Assembly (NCBI GenBank): GCA_000469685.2
Contig: LS997563.1
Location: 46,889,250 to 46,953,249, forward strand
Reading direction: 5' to 3'
DNA: 64,000 nucleotides
Source of the DNA: Haemonchus contortus
Lineage: Eukaryota > Nematoda > Chromadorea > Rhabditida > Trichostrongylidae
Shown: positions 20,139-30,890 of the stretch, one piece after another
Layout: every line of letters starts with the position of its first letter
How positions within the stretch are numbered: position 1 is the stretch's first letter
Made by a program: the position numbers and the translations under genes
The notes under the pieces: generated by a model
Databases searched by the model: none
Told to the model about the DNA's origin: nothing
The model's input: the letters and a program-made list of their open reading frames with translations, nothing else

Positions 20139-23100
20139 ACCAGTCGGATCGCCCAGCCAACGCCGGGCTCTCCTCCTTCTTATGTAATGCCCGGCTACGC
20201 CGGGCACCCTCCTTCTTGTGTCGAAGTCGGAAAGCCCTTTTACATCCGCGCCCACCACTTCAGTACAATTGCTCCAACGTGAATAATCACAACATTTACT
20301 TTTGAAATGGATTCATGTGACACCACTTCTCGAACTTCGTCAGAGCGGTTATAAAACAATTCTGGAAACTACTGCCTCATCTTGAGTTCGTCATTTTAGG
20401 ATGTGCGTGCTTGGTTAAAGAATGGTAGAGAAAGAAGATAAGCGTACATAGCAAAGGCTTTCAACACTAATCAGGATCTTACTGGTATTATTAAAAAACT
20501 AATTTACTTGCATGCCAATTTCTTCAGAAATGATTAGAAAGTCATTCTAGAGAGCACTGTCTGGTATGGAAAGATGATCTGAGCACTCCTTTTAACATTA
20601 TAGAGTTTTCAAATAGATTTATGAGCTTCTTAAAAAAAACCTAACATTAACCCATGTTACCTACCGTGGGCGGAGCTTTGCTATGCACGCGTGCCCACCA
20701 CCATAAGGCCCTGCTCACTCCTTTTATTTTTTCCAGCCTCCACGCCCTCTTTGAATGGAGTTATGAACCTGTGGGGAGACTGCCGTCTGCCTCTCCTTCA
20801 TTCTATTTGTTGACCTGTCCCTCTACTTCACCTATTTTTTCTCGGCGTCTGGGCTGTTAGGACCTAATCAAGTTTTGCCCATGTCACCACCCACTCTTGT
20901 GCATGTCCCACAACTGGAGGCGGAGCTTCTCTGGTCTCACATGTGCTCTTTTGGTTTTGCCCTATACCCAACCCATCCCAAACTTGACCCAACTTATTTT
21001 AAGAAGTTTTGCCGATGACAACACCCAATCCTGTACATGTCCCACCCCTGAATTAGGAGCTTCGCTGAGCTCAAATGTGTTCTTTCGGTCTTGCGCTCTC
21101 CCCAACCCATCTCAAACTTGACCCGACTTATGCAGGTGCTCCCTAAGGTAATATCGAATTTCTGTACAATTGAACGAACAAACAAACAGTTAGAAGCAAG
21201 CGCTTCCCACATGATGAGCTGTCGTACAGATTTCGCCCAAGCAAATTTGGAAAAACTTCATCTAGCTACTGCAGTATCATGAAGTGGATAGTTTTTCGGA
21301 GTGTGTAAGCGAAATTCACATTGAAAATCAGAAATTACTATAAGATTAAATTTCTAGTGATTCCTATGGATTTCCGATTATGGTTCTACGGGAAATTACG
21401 GGTCTATTCTGGAAAACAGATTAAATGCAAAGGTACTTTCGGTAAAGATTCTTCGTGAGCAAAAAGGTTTTTTTTGCCCACGAAGCCTAACCTCTCTCCT
21501 CCCTCAGTTGGCTGCGAACCGATAGTTGAGTCGTCCATAGTATAAGTATTCAGCATGACAGTAAATAGTCATGAGAACGTTTGATGCATAAGAATTAGGT
21601 GAATAATGAATTTGAACCGCTTTGTGGGTGTTGATCTCTTGATACTAATAGGTGATCGTGGAATTGTTTCCATTCTGAGCTTCCCTAGATCCTAGGGTGT
21701 ATGTCCGTTTGTGTGTCCTCGCAAAAGTCACGTAGGCACGATCAAGAGCGTGGAGATCAAATGAGCGCAGTGAGAAAACAGCTATGAAATGGGAACTTAA
21801 CCGATACTCTTCATATGGCGTCATAGATTGAAAATCAGAGCTCGCCTTCCACGACGCAGGACAATCAAACCCCTAGGATCTAGGGAAGCTCAGAATGGAA
21901 ACAATTCCACGATCACCTATTAGTATCAAGAGATCAACACTCACAAAGCGGTTCAAATTCATTATTCACCTAATTCTTATGCATCAAACGTTCTCCTGAC
22001 TATTTACTGTCATGCTGAATACTTATACTATGGACGACTCAACTATCGGTTCGCAGCCAACTGAGGGAGGAGAGAGGTTAGGCTTCGTGGGCAAAAAAAC
22101 CCTTTTTGCTCACGAAGAATCTTTACCGAAAGTACCTTTGCATTTAATCTGTTTTCCAGAATAGACCCGTAATTTCCCGCAGAACCATAATCGGAAATCC
22201 ATAGGAATCACTAGAAATTTAATCTTATAGTAATTTCTGATTTTCAATGTGAATTTCGCTTACACACTCCGAAAAACTATCCACTTCATGATACTGTAGT
22301 AGCTAGATGAAGTTTTTCCAAATTTGCTTGGGCGAAATCTGTACGACAGCTCATCATGTGGGAAGCGCTTGCTTCTAACTGTTTGTTTGTTCGTTCAATT
22401 GTACAGAAATTCGATATTACCTTAGGGAGCACCTGCATAAGTCGGGTCAAGTTTGAGATGGGTTGGGGAGAGCGCAAGACCGAAAGAACACATTTGAGCT
22501 CAGCGAAGCTCCTAATTCAGGGGGTGGGACATGTACAGGATTGGGTGTTGTCATCGGCAAAACTTCTTAAAATAAGTCGGGTCAAGTTTGGGATGGGTTG
22601 GGTATGGGGCAAAACCAAAAGAGCACATGTGAGACCAGAGAAGCTCCGCCTCCAGTTGTGGGACATGCACAAGAGTGGGTGGTGACATGGGCAAAACTTG
22701 ATTAGGTCCTAATAGCCCAGACGCCGAGAAAAAATAGGTGAAGTAGAGGGACAGATCAACAAATAGAATGAAGGAGAGGCAGACGGCAGTCTCCCCACAG
22801 GTTCATAACTCCATTCAAAGAGGGCGTGGAGGCTGGAAAAAATAAAAGGAGTGAGCAGGGCCTTATGGTGGAGGGCACGCGTGCATAGCAAAGCTCCGCC
22901 CACGATAGGTAGCATGGGTTAATGTTAGGTCTTTTTAAAAAGCTCATAAATCTATTTGAAAACTCTATAATGTTAAAAGGAGTGCTCAGATCATCTTTCC
23001 ATACCAGACAGTGCTCTCTAGAATGACTTTCTAATCATTCCTGAAGAAATTGGCATGCAGGTAAATTAATTTTTAATAATACCAGTAAGATCCTGATTAG

Positions 23101-23427
23101 TGTTGAAAGCCTTTGTTATGTATGCTTATCTTCTTTCTCTACCATTCTTTAACCAAGCACGCACATCCTAAAATGACGAACTCAAGATGAGACAGTAGTT
23201 TCCAGAATTGTTTTATAACCGCTCTGACGAAGTTCGAGAAGTGTGTCACATGAATCCATTTCAAAAGTAAATGTTGTGATTATTCACGTTGGAGCAATTG
23301 TACTGAAGTGGTGGGCGCGGATGTAAAAGGACTTTCCGACTTTGACACAAGAAGGAGGATGCCCGGCGTAGCCGGGCATTACATAAGAAGGAGGAGAGCC
23401 CGGCATTAGCTGGGCGATCCGACTGGT
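20139..23427. repeat. 3.3 kb palindrome of inverted Helitron-like halves
   Basis: Arms 20139-21697 and 21871-23427 are reverse complements at roughly 98% identity by eye, around a 173 bp spacer. Both outer ends are the 3' terminus of the Helitron-like family: on the right GCCCGGCATTAGCTGGGC, GATCCGACTGG, T. On the left is its mirror. The right arm, read forward, carries the GC-box landmarks (GTCGGGTCAAGTTTGAGATG, AGCGAAGCTCC, GCTCCGCCCACG). This links the GC-box interior to the hairpin/CTGG 3' end. A second hairpin, GCCCGGCGTAGCCGGGC, lies at ~23361. There are no long ORFs and no TA duplication. Confidence 0.93.
21698..21870. other. Central spacer of the palindrome
   Basis: These 173 bp are the only part of 20139-23427 that is not duplicated. 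They begin TGTATGTCCGTTTGTGTGTCC, which resembles the T/G tract near the 5' end of the Helitron-like repeats, preceded by TCCTAGG. Confidence 0.7.
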
Positions 23428-23504
23428 TTACTTATATAACATCTACGTACCAGCGCTATATAAAAGGCGTTAGGAGATAAAAATCAAAATCGATAGATCT
23501 AATA

Positions 23505-24421
23505 TTGGGTTGTGAAATAAGTTCGCAGAGTTTTTTTCACAAAGATTTATTTGAACCAAAAAACAATAATTGTAACAATAAATTAACCAATGATGTATCC
23601 TCCGTGACTGTTCACGACCTCCTCTCATCTCTCGACCAATTTGTTGATGCCGATTCGCCAAAAATCGACCGCTGTGGTGTCGAAGAATTTGTTGAGCCAG
23701 TTTTTGAGATCCCCTCCGCCATCGAAGGTAACACCCCCTATTTGGTTTAACATAGAGCGCAAAAGGTGATAGTCACTGGGTGCGAGATCCGAAGAGTGCT
23801 GTGGATGTTGAAGAACCTCCCCTTCAAGCTCTTGGAGTGCCGTTTTGACGACTGGAGCAATATGGGGCCTGATGTTCTCATGGAGCAAGATGACTTGACC
23901 TCGTCCATAAGGTCTTTTCAGCCGAATGGCCTCATTTACACTGTTAAGCTGGGCAAAGTAGACCTGCTTATTGACAGTGGCGTTTCGTTCGAGCAGCATC
24001 CCAGTGCATCATGCCTACCCAGTCCCACCAAACGCAGATCATGACCTTTTTTTTGGGTGAAGATCTTGCTTGACTCTCGGCTTCGGCGTCTTTCCTGGGG
24101 CCACCCACGCCTTTCAGTAGACACACCTAAGACACCTTCCCCGTTCACATTGCACATGTCCCGAGCGGTTTCGGCTGCTTTTTGACCTCGACGAAAAGCA
24201 AAGAAAAGCAGATGTCGAAAATGCTAATTTTTTCTCCCTGGATATACCATTTCTGAGTCTGAAAAAAGGCGAACAATCAAATTATCCAAAAAACAAATAA
24301 AACAGTTTTGTAGAGGAGAAAGAGCTCTTTCGAATGAATGCACACACTTTGCTGAAAAACAAAATAAATCGTTATAAATTGACTCTAACGCAAAACTCTA
24401 CGAACTTATGTCACAACCCAA
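23505..24421 (-). mobile_element. 917 bp mariner, copy 1
   Basis: Termini TTGGGTTGTGAAATAAGTTC and (minus side) TTGGGTTGTGACATAAGTTC are flanked by TA at 23503 and 24422. It is near-identical in inverted orientation to 29126-30042 and exactly the same length, so both derive from one internally deleted parent. Confidence 0.95.
23583..24240 (-). pseudogene. mariner transposase, internally deleted, copy 1
   Basis: The N-terminal part (ETARDMCNVNGEGVL-like, 24157 downward) is part of the first helix-turn-helix. The middle of the protein is missing, and the reading resumes just before the first catalytic region (VWWDWVG in another frame). The C-terminal ORF (23999-23625) reads LLHENIRPHIAPVVK and SSDLAPSDYHLLRS. 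The second catalytic Asp is Glu (HEN for HDN), with the third Asp 35 residues later as in D,D34D. A stop follows KLVER where copy 2 reads a Trp. One frameshift joins the two ORFs. It is inactive. Confidence 0.85.
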
Positions 24422-24423
24422 TA

Positions 24424-26474
24424 CTTATCTGAAAGTATGTGGGTTACATCAGAAGCATCAAATCTCCTCGAGGGTTTCGATTTCAAATTTTGTTTAGCGG
24501 AGCATCTTAGCTCGAGAAGAATTCACAGAAAAAAATGTTCTCGAGTCTTTTCCTCCTGCGAATGAGAAACGTAAAATTCCATGAATTATGAATGTTACCG
24601 ATATGGTTATAAAAAAGATACTATATCGGCTGAATCAAATAATTGTTAATGTTACGTGCAGAATCAATTAGTTCTTATAAGCACTGAAATCCCAGACTTA
24701 CTAGAAAAATGGGAATCTAATCAACCCAAAGAGAAGAAATAAATAAAGATCATGAATGTTCTAATAATTCAATTCATGTACTAAAAGTATCGCAACCCTG
24801 AAAGATCTGGTGATAATTATAATAGTTTCGCCCATGCACTTCCACAGCCTGAAGCTTTTCTATTTCTTTTTCGTTATAAATCTCTCAAATTTCTCATTCA
24901 CAGCCGTGAAGCCTTGAAAAAAGTGGGAATCTCGTGCAATCTTTCAAGTATTGATAATTACAACAGCGTTTATCGAGCTTGCTTAAAGTGCTCTGTTACA
25001 ACCTGAAAGTATTCACCGCAGCAATGGCATTGTTAAATAAACTACTACAAACGCATAGAAACTATCCAATTTCAAACTACACTCTAATATTAGTAGTTTG
25101 AACAGGAGTCACCTGTATTCATTAAGTCAAAAAGTCGTTGCAAATTTGTACAACTCCTCGATTCGAATAGTGTAGCTAGAGCGTTCATTTTTATTTAGTG
25201 ATAAACGATAAAAAATGCAGACTAGTAAGTAAGCAGGAACACCAAGCTTCCTGAATGGATGCTTAAAAGAAAAACCTATAGAGCTTATAGTCGGGTTTTA
25301 TTTGACTACAAACCCAATAGTTGCCAACAACCTTCACCGAGCTATGTATAGTCAGAATAGGCTCAATCCAAATATATGCGACGTATAATTCGGAAAAACT
25401 ACCATTATTTTGGTTGAGCAGATTGGTGTTGAAATTAAAATAGATTCCAATTCTTCACTCCAACTTTTTATACAGGGCAACACGGTCAAAACGACAAAGG
25501 GCATTTCTCCGATGAAAATTGCCAGCGAAAGTTGGTTAATGCATCAAAAGCTACTTTCTTTTCAAACGGTTTTCATTACAAAGTAGTGTTATACACGAGT
25601 AACACAATAACGACCTTGACCTACTGCTCCTAGATTCATTCGAGGGAAAGAAAAGCCTAACAGACTCCTACTTACTGTAGCAATAAATTCAGTCACGATG
25701 GCGCCAACTTGATCTTGAAAATATATAGAAGAGAGAAAAATGAGTATAAAACTCATTATCGAGAGGTTATGGGGGAAGTGGGACAATTTTTCGCCACCCA
25801 AAAAAAATTTGATGCAAAACAACACTGCTGCCTAACGCGCCAGTACACACAAGATCAAAAGATGGAAGTGAACGGGGAACCTACAAGGCCAGAGGCGTGT
25901 TTCTATGTCGAGCTGTTATGCACGTAGGTTTCGGAGAATGGGGATAGGAAGAGCGAACAACAGATTTGTGGAGTAGAGGTGATCGATGAGGCAATGAAGA
26001 GAGAACAAGACCGATAGGAAGTTAGATGTGTCAATTTAGTCAGATGCGCCTCGCATTTGTATTTAATCCTCAAGAGTAACTGATTAGAAGTGCAGTTCCT
26101 TCCAGGGTTCGAATAAGCGTTCCATTCCTCCCAGGAAGTTCTCACCTGTTGGTTGCACAACTTCCTGGCCCACTTGCTTCGGAAGTCACTTGAGTTGGAA
26201 TAGCTGCATTAAAAGTAGAAGAAGGACGTCCATATTAGAGCACCCAATTTTTGCCAATTCCGTTAGAGCCGCCTATATAAAGGGATCTATCTATAGCAAA
26301 ACGATTTCGATAGGTTGGCTATCGGTTCCAGACAGGGGTCAGCTGACGTTCAAGAACGTGATGATAAATTCAACAATCTGACAATTCACGCAATCATCAG
26401 ACTTGTCATTTACATCCAGACACTAGGCATTACTAGGTGGCAACCAAAAATAAAGAAGTCTTTCAATCCGAATG
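24424..26474. other. AT-rich intergenic, nothing recognised
   Basis: I see no transposon ends, arrays or recognisable exons. ORFs at 25589-25825, 25709-25927 and 25903-26160 are low-complexity or without identifiable content. Confidence 0.4.
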
Positions 26475-26476
26475 TA

Positions 26477-27388
26477 TTAGGTGTGTGCATTAACTTTCGC
26501 CGCCGAATTCCAAGGGCCGCTGCTTGAACCATGTTAGAGGTTTGCCGGTGAAACCTGTCATATTCTGTGAGGTAAGGTATTGGCTAACTACTTAAGGGCA
26601 GACAGATCAGTTTTTCTCAAAAACCCCGTTGCTCCCAGACTGATTGGTCACGGAACGTGATAAACCGTTTTCCGGGGGAGGAGGGGGGGGGGGGGGCTTC
26701 TTATGCTGTTTGATTTTGAGAAAACTGGCATTGAAGCCCACCGGATGCTTTCGTGGAGGACAAGCTTTATCTGAAAGAGATGGTTTCTCTTCAATCGAGA
26801 GTTTGCAACGAAAGCGAAATGTCCATTGCCAAAAAGTAATGCTGTGCGTGCATTTGGTGGTGGGATCAAAAGGGTGTTTTGAACTATGAGCTGCCGAGCC
26901 CGAACAAAACTGTTACTGCTGACTGCTACGAACACCAACTTGACAGTTTGTAGGATGCTCTCACCTAAAAGCGGCCGTTAATTGCAAGGAAATATTATGA
27001 GGTGCTGTTCCACCACGAACATGCCAGACCCCATGTTGCAAAGAATGTCTTTAAAAAGGAATTGCAGTGGTTGGATGGGACCAGCTTGTTCAGCCCGCAT
27101 ACTCTCCGGATCTTGCTCTTTCTGATTACCTCCTATTGTGGTCCACGCAAGTAAGTTTGGCAGATATACGCTGCCGGCATGTCGAAGAAGTGCGAAAATG
27201 GGTGGATAACAGGATTGCCTCAAAAGATGAAGACTTTTTTAGACATGGAGTCAACAAGGTACCAAAAAGATGGCAAGAAATTGTAGCTAACGATGGGCAA
27301 TACATTGGTTAATGTACATTTGGTTTTAATTTTGTAATAAATATGTTTTTGCACGCAAAAAACGGCGGAAATTAATGCACACACCTAA
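26477..27388 (+). mobile_element. mariner, 912 bp, third family
   Basis: Ends TTAGGTGTGTGCATTAACTT (left) and TTAGGTGTGTGCATTAATTT (right, inverted), with TA at 26475 and 27389. Inner terminal sequence GCCGCC/GCCGTTTT also pairs. A 14-base G run sits at 26683-26696. Different family from the 917 bp mariners. Confidence 0.95.
26760..27312 (+). pseudogene. mariner transposase, catalytic half only
   Basis: The frames show KVMLCV, a damaged WWD block, then KTVTADCYEHQLDSL, RKYYEVLFHHEHARPHVAKN and, in the ORF 27067-27312, AYSPDLALSDYLLLWS and VNKVPKRWQEIVANDGQYIG with a stop, the normal end of the family. The second catalytic Asp is Glu (HEH for HDN). The third Asp (SDY) is present. The N-terminal DNA-binding half is absent or unrecognisable, and at least three frameshifts occur. 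It cannot encode an active enzyme. Confidence 0.85.
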
Positions 27389-27390
27389 TA

Positions 27391-29123
27391 TTTCTGCATG
27401 GTATTCTCTGAACAATCCAGGCTATTACTAATATGAATGATTGTTTCCCTAATGGGGAAATTCAACAGCTCGTTCCTTACCAGATTATCGCGAGGCAGTA
27501 GCTGCGCACCTATATATAGTGATGGATGATGGTGAAATCATGCAATCAGAGTCAACAATGAACAAGAGATATTCATGGATAGTTATGAAAAGTGTGTGGT
27601 GCCTGATCAGGGAAGCTTTGATTCCAAGAAGGGATACCGGAAAGAATCTATAATACTGTCATGACTTCTCAAACCATATTTATATATTGAATATATATGT
27701 ACATATTTGTACATACACATTGAATATTCCAAGGGCTAATCACACAGGATAGCATTCTCGAAATGGATAGTGAGTAACCAGTTTCAAACAGGAATTTGAT
27801 TCACAAAAAATACCTTTCCCTGTCAAATTAATTAGTACCCTTTATTAGATACGGATTTTCATTTTCGCCTTCTATGCGTCATGAGGGTCTCGAGATAAAT
27901 CGCTGGAAATTGGACTTCTGAGAAGAAAAAACTGTTTTTTTGCTACCAAATGCTGCTTCACCTATTTCTCACTTGCTTTATGAATGGTGGCCTTAGTTAC
28001 ATTCTAACGTTTTTTTCTCAAGTGAGGAAGAAAAGATAGTTTAATGAATGGTGAATCCGCCTTGGACCAGGACTTTCCATCTATTATAAAATAGGCAATC
28101 TGGCTTAGTTTGCTAATCTAACAACTTCTCTTGTGTTTGACTACTTCAGAACATTTTGATATTTAGAATTATTGTTAGCAAGTTTACGTCAATGGCCAGT
28201 TGTTTTGTTGAAGAGATTGTGTTTTTCGCGAAAAAAAAAAAAAACTAGCGAGGAAGCAATCGCAGGGCAAATGAGAAGAACCTTACAAAGGAGCGTGGAT
28301 CTATCTGTGAAAGTGAGAAATTTGTTGCTTACGGAATTTGAAAACAGTTTGATTGAAATCTCATCAACCACGAAATTATTTCCAGCACGAAGCTGTCTGT
28401 GCTTGGAATTCAAATCGCAATCACCTTCATATTAGCTCACATTGCACAGAAAAATCGAACGTTGGAAGTATCAACATTTACTTCTGGAAAATTCTTGACC
28501 TCCCCTATAATATACCAAGCAAAAAATATCTTTTCCTTCACTGCCAGTTTCAATGATTTTATTGAACAAAAATTAGACCACAGTAAATATGGCTTACTAG
28601 AACGAAAGACTGAATTAGGTTATCTTATACATAATTCTCTTCTTTGGAAACCGACAATTTTTATAAGCTTCTGGGATTTTAAATGATGTTGAATACCCTT
28701 CCAAATACTTATCTGCATCACAGAATGATTTATTTTGGTATTAAGAATGGGTGAAGTTTAAATTGAAGTTCAAGCCAGGGAATAGGAGATCAAATCGGGG
28801 ATGCGAATGAAAAGACAGTAACTTCGATGATCGTTAATCTCCTGCCGAATACCTTATGAACCCAATTACTGACATCTTTCCCTCACGGTAATAGTTATTT
28901 TATATATCTTTACATACGAACTATTCTCATCGTTCTACAAAATTCTTCGATGCCTCTGCGCTAAGATCTCGGGATGTGTCGCCACAGTTCAGCGGACAAT
29001 CTACAATCTTAGACGAAAAATTCAATATTGAAAAATAATGACAGAGCTTGTATCATGCTTAAATGTTTGAAAGTTTTCAAGTTTTCAAGTCAAGCAAGAA
29101 AAAGTTTTCAACCATTTTGATAA
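27391..29123. other. AT-rich intergenic, nothing recognised
   Basis: No repeat ends or exons recognised. ORFs at 28172-28435 and 28399-28686 have no identifiable content. A short ATATATGTACATAT run sits near 27690. Confidence 0.4.
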
Positions 29124-29125
29124 TA

Positions 29126-30042
29126 TTGGGTTGTAACATAAGTTCGTAGAGTTTTGCGTTAGAGTTATTTTACAACGATTTATTTTGTTTTTCAGCAAAG
29201 TGTGTGCATTCATTCGAAAGAGCCCTTTCTCCTCTACAAAACTGTTTTATTTGTTTTTTGGATAATTTGATTGTTCGCCTTTTTTCAGACTCAGAAATGG
29301 TATATCCAGGGAGAAAAAATTAGCATTTTCGACATCTGCTTTTCTTTGCTTTTCGTCGAGGTCAAAAAGCAGCCGAAACCGCTCGGGACATGTGCAATGT
29401 GAACGGGGAAGGTGTCTTAGGTGTGTCTACTGAAAGGCGTGGGTGGCCCCAGGAAAGACGCCGAAGCCGAGAGTCAAGCAAGATCTTCACCCAAAAAAAA
29501 GGTCATGATCTGCGTTTGGTGGGACTGGGTAGGCATGATGCACTGGGATGCTGCTCGAACGAAACGCCACTGTCAATAAGCAGGTCTACTTTGCCCAGCT
29601 TAACAGTGTAAATGAGGCCATTCGGCTGAAAAGACCTTATGGACGAGGTCAAGTCATCTTGCTCCATGAGAACATCAGGCCCCATATTGCTCCAGTCGTC
29701 AAAACGGCACTCCAAGAGCTTGAAGGGGAGGTTCTTCAACATTCACAGCACTCTTCGGATCTCGCACCCAGTGACTATCACCTTTTGCGCTCTATGTTAA
29801 ACCAAATAGGGGGTGTTACCTTCGATGGCGGAGGGGATCTCAAAAACTGGCTCAACAAATTCTTCGACACCACAGCGGTCGATTTTTGGCGAATCGGCAT
29901 CAACAAATTGGTCGAGGGATGGGAGGAGGTCGGGAGCAGTAACGGAGGATACATCATTGGTTAATTTATTACTATAATTATTGTTTTTTGGTTCAATGAA
30001 ATCTTTGTGAAAAAAACTCTACGCTTTTATGTTACAACCCAA
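29126..30042 (+). mobile_element. 917 bp mariner, copy 2
   Basis: Termini TTGGGTTGTAACATAAG on both sides, flanked by TA at 29124 and 30043. It is the inverted sister of 23505-24421, separated from it by 4.7 kb. Confidence 0.95.
29290..29964 (+). pseudogene. mariner transposase, internally deleted, copy 2
   Basis: Same structure as copy 1: HTH fragment (MCNVNGEGVLGVSTERRG), a central deletion, WWDWVG in a second frame, then the ORF 29548-29964 with HENIRPH (residues 40-46) and SSDLAPSDYHLL (Asp at residue 76). The distance from Glu41 to Asp76 keeps the 34-residue spacing, but the Asp-to-Glu change is present here too. This copy keeps the normal C-terminus (GWEEVGSSNGGYIIG, stop) that copy 1 lost. 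The shared deletion and Glu show both came from an already defective parent moved by another transposase. Confidence 0.87.
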
Positions 30043-30585
30043 TACTTCCTCTCAATGGAAAAGGGAGAATGAGCACTTGCCAGCTAGGCTGATTCACGAA
30101 ATAATCTTAAGTTATAAAGCTTCCTAGGAAAACCCTCAACTTCAAAACCGACATGACACATGCACAAAATTGCGAGTAATTTGATCAAATGTTGTCTTCC
30201 TCCGATGGTGCTTAGTTGCAACATTACTCAGAGGCGATCGGAAATACCAATACCGACCGATAGTACTTTAGTAAACTAATTCCTGTACAATAGAACATAT
30301 TCGCTGTGCATAGATCAGGGCAGCCCACTAGCATTTCGTGAAGGGTTTGAACATCTCTGAAAGGTTGTTTTTAAAGGTTTTTTCTGAAAGGTGAATTAAT
30401 GCATAAATTATAAGGTCATATAAATTAATTGTTCAAAACTACGTCTCTTCTAGGTGCTACTTAAAAATCTGAATGCTTTCTACTCGATATATACATACTA
30501 CAGGTGTGTACCTGTACTTTTTTAGTTTTTTTTATTAGGAAAAAGGAAAAAAAAAACAAATTTCATTTCCATCTGCAATTTTAGG

Positions 30586-30890
30586 ATGAGTTCGAACATG
30601 GAGTGTAATATGGTGCAATCTCTACAAATTTCACTTTTTTACTTCTATTATGACAAAGAAGCTGGTGTTCTACACGATATATGTAAAACCCATGCTGACA
30701 AAGTCCTATCGCAGAGCACCTGTGCAAATTGCTTCACGAGTTTTCGTTCTGGCAATTTGCACTCTGAACTGGGCTGACCAGTATGCACTGGCGTGGTGAT
30801 GATCTTTTGATGGCATTGACCAAACTATGTAATCGTAGGAAAATTTGCTGAGAGGATCGATTCACCCATTGGTACAGTTTACGAGTTCAT
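30586..30890 (+). pseudogene. mariner transposase N-terminal remnant
   Basis: The ORF 30586-30777 reads DKEAGVLHDICKTHADKVL, then STCANCFTSFRSGNLHSEL, the first helix-turn-helix of a mariner transposase. In the next frame after a stop come DDLLMAL and FAERIDSPIGTVYEFIKN, the second helix-turn-helix. The catalytic domain is not found downstream and no terminal repeats could be paired. It is a fragment or a very old copy, of a lineage different from the others here. Confidence 0.65.

Noticed and set aside
23470..23750. Plus-strand ORF at 23505 starting in the mariner
   Set aside because: It runs antisense through the transposase remnant and begins within the terminal repeat.
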